64,000 nucleotides of DNA, taken from Sinorhizobium sp. BG8. Lineage in GTDB: Bacteria; Pseudomonadota; Alphaproteobacteria; Rhizobiales; Rhizobiaceae. The notes beneath the pieces were generated by a model, which was not told the DNA's origin, did not search any database, and saw nothing but the letters and a program-made list of their open reading frames with translations. The translations under genes and the position numbers were made by a program. The DNA lies in contig NZ_CP044011.1 of the NCBI RefSeq assembly GCF_016864555.1, forward strand, positions 294,501-358,500. The letters run 5' to 3'. Positions 62,990 to 64,000 of this stretch are shown piece after piece (position 1 is the first letter of the stretch; every line of letters begins with the position of its first letter).

Positions 62990-63748
62990 ATGTCTGATCT
63001 GCCGAACGTGCGCCGGCTCGAAGCGGTCGGCTTCAGGGCATGGCCAGCAGCGTCGGTCATCTATGACGGCAGCTGGCTCATCCGCCTGACTGCCGGTCAT
63101 CCCTCGAAGAGGCTGAATTCGGTCAACCCACTCGATCCCGCTGACTACGGCGATATCCCGATCCGTCTGGAGAAGGCGGCGAAGCGCTTTTCCGACTACG
63201 GACGCCCGCTACTGGTGCGCCAGACGCCGCTGACGCCGAAGCAGCTCGTCGCCCACATGGACGAGGCGGGCTGGAGCACGTTCGGGGAGACGATCGTCAT
63301 GATGGCGGACGTGACGGTGACGGAAAGCGCCGATGGCGTCGATCATCTTCCGAGCCGCGACGTCGGTCGGTTCGTCGACGCCCGCATACGTGTCTGCAAC
63401 GAGGACCCGATGCTGAAGCCGGGGCTGACCGAGATCATCAACGCGATCAAGCCGCCGGCCGGTCTCTTCATCTTCGAGGAACGGAATTTCGGCCCCGTGG
63501 CGGTCTCGCTCGCTGTGCAGGACAATGACCTTGCCGGCATCCTCCAGCTTGGCGTCAAGGCGGAAAGACAGGGTCAGGGTATCGGCACCGACATTCTCGG
63601 CGCGTCGATCCGCTGGGCTAAGATCCGCGGCGCGCGGCGTGCCTGGGTGCAGGTCGAAGCCGACAATGCAGCCGGACTTGCGCTGTACCGCAAAACCGGA
63701 TTCCGTGAAGTCTACCGGTATGCCTACCGAGGACCGGAAAACCCATGA
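62990..63748 (+). CDS. GNAT family N-acetyltransferase
   Basis: A 252-residue protein. The C-terminal GNAT domain (about 105-245) carries the acetyl-CoA loop as ERQGQGIGTDIL and the ending AGLALYRKTGFREVYRY; the N-terminal part begins MSDLPNVRRLEAVGFRAWP. The substrate is unknown. Starts at 62930 and 62942 (the latter has GGAGCAGGA upstream) are possible alternatives to 62990. It follows argJ closely and overlaps mutT by four bases (ATGA), a conserved rhizobial order. Confidence 0.85.
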   Translation: MSDLPNVRRLEAVGFRAWPAASVIYDGSWLIRLTAGHPSKRLNSVNPLDPADYGDIPIRLEKAAKRFSDYGRPLLVRQTPLTPKQLVAHMDEAGWSTFGETIVMMADVTVTESADGVDHLPSRDVGRFVDARIRVCNEDPMLKPGLTEIINAIKPPAGLFIFEERNFGPVAVSLAVQDNDLAGILQLGVKAERQGQGIGTDILGASIRWAKIRGARRAWVQVEADNAAGLALYRKTGFREVYRYAYRGPENP

Positions 63749-64000
63749 GCGATACGCGCCAGCACCCCATCCTGCTCGTGGCCGCCTGCGCGCTCGTCGA
63801 CACCGACGGTCGCATCCTGCTTGCGCAACGCCCCGAAGGCAAATCGCTGGCGGGTCTCTGGGAGTTTCCGGGTGGAAAGGTCGAGAAGGGCGAAACGCCC
63901 GAGGAGACGCTGATACGGGAACTCGACGAGGAGCTTGGTATCCACACCAAGGTCGCGTGCCTCGCGCCGCTGACGTTCGCGAGCCACACCTATGACGACT
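63745..64000 (+). CDS. mutT: 8-oxo-dGTP diphosphatase MutT (Nudix), cut by window end
   Basis: The first 85 residues of a Nudix hydrolase. The Nudix box GX5EX7REUXEEXGU is complete: G44, E50, R58-E59, E62-E63 and G65. The preceding ALVDTDGRILLAQRPEGK and LWEFPGGK strands match MutT, which removes 8-oxo-dGTP from the nucleotide pool. The ATG overlaps the acetyltransferase stop by four bases, so it is translated with it. The C-terminal 50 or so residues are beyond the window. Confidence 0.93.
   Translation, partial: MSDTRQHPILLVAACALVDTDGRILLAQRPEGKSLAGLWEFPGGKVEKGETPEETLIRELDEELGIHTKVACLAPLTFASHTYDD

Noticed and set aside
1-64000. CRISPR array, transposon, toxin-antitoxin or defence system
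   Set aside because: No regularly spaced repeats, transposase motifs or paired toxin-antitoxin genes were seen; the HNH gene at 50091 is a stand-alone conserved chromosomal type.

Overview
The window is 64 kb of GC-rich chromosome from an alphaproteobacterium, most likely Rhizobiaceae (the Ensifer/Sinorhizobium, Shinella, Rhizobium, Agrobacterium group). The evidence is the gene content and order: aroK-aroB-CNNM transporter, bolA, a J-domain protein, cobS-cobT; argH-lptM-lysA-DUF4175; CpdR; and secA-peptidylprolyl isomerase-argJ-acetyltransferase-mutT. Many proteins belong to families largely confined to this class (DUF4175/TIGR02302, DUF2125, CpdR). The genus cannot be fixed from the sequence alone. 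Nearly all of it reads as core housekeeping chromosome. I see no CRISPR array, transposase, integrase or toxin-antitoxin pair, and no convincing novel multi-gene system.

Layout. 1-1.5 kb: the tail of a lysozyme-inhibitor-like gene, two small unrecognised genes and tRNA-Arg(CCT); this may be the edge of an island. 1.7-9.5 kb: an M20 amidohydrolase, a D,D-carboxypeptidase with a histidine-rich G3E GTPase, TusA, an L,D-transpeptidase lipoprotein, accA and xerD. 9.6-17.8 kb: the shikimate genes aroK-aroB, a CNNM/CorC transporter, BolA, a J-domain protein, the cobaltochelatase subunits CobS and CobT, and a phytase-like secreted protein. 17.8-25.7 kb: ChaC, DUF2125, prephenate dehydrogenase, a methyltransferase, glyoxalase II, a cupin, an EamA exporter, DUF3108, rpmB and a queuosine-precursor transporter behind a probable preQ1 riboswitch. 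25.7-31.2 kb: acyltransferase, YdcF-like protein, ftsEX, hpt and cpdR. 31.3-37.8 kb: DUF4175, lysA, lptM, argH and divergent tlpA. 37.8-41.6 kb: the sulfate importer sbp-cysTWA. 41.9-46.4 kb: 3-hydroxybutyryl-CoA dehydrogenase, etfBA, rhomboid, cob(I)alamin adenosyltransferase and a HIG1-like protein. 46.5-57.6 kb: SDR, BrkB, GluQ-RS, AlkA, HNH, DsbB, YqaA, tRNA-Leu(CAA), BON protein, acyl-CoA ligase, and a CelD-like acetyltransferase with a flippase. 57.8-64 kb: secA, a PpiC isomerase, argJ, GNAT and the start of mutT.

Two results stand out. First, four conserved genes (xerD, the CNNM/CorC gene, cysA, secA) are each broken by what looks like one missing base, every time in a G or C run. Because secA is essential, the simplest reading is a systematic homopolymer error in the sequence rather than real mutations; the apparent xerD-accA in-frame fusion is then an artefact too. 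Second, a compact hairpin plus A-rich tail just before the queuosine-precursor transporter resembles a class I preQ1 riboswitch whose pseudoknot would use the start codon itself.

Functional themes are cell-wall maintenance (D,D-carboxypeptidase, L,D-transpeptidase, YdcF-like, FtsEX, DUF4175), cobalamin synthesis (CobS, CobT, PduO-type adenosyltransferase), amino-acid synthesis (aroK, aroB, tyrosine branch, lysA, argH, argJ), sulfate uptake, queuosine and tRNA modification (YhhQ-type transporter, GluQ-RS), and fatty-acid or amino-acid oxidation (ETF, 3-hydroxybutyryl-CoA dehydrogenase, acyl-CoA ligase).
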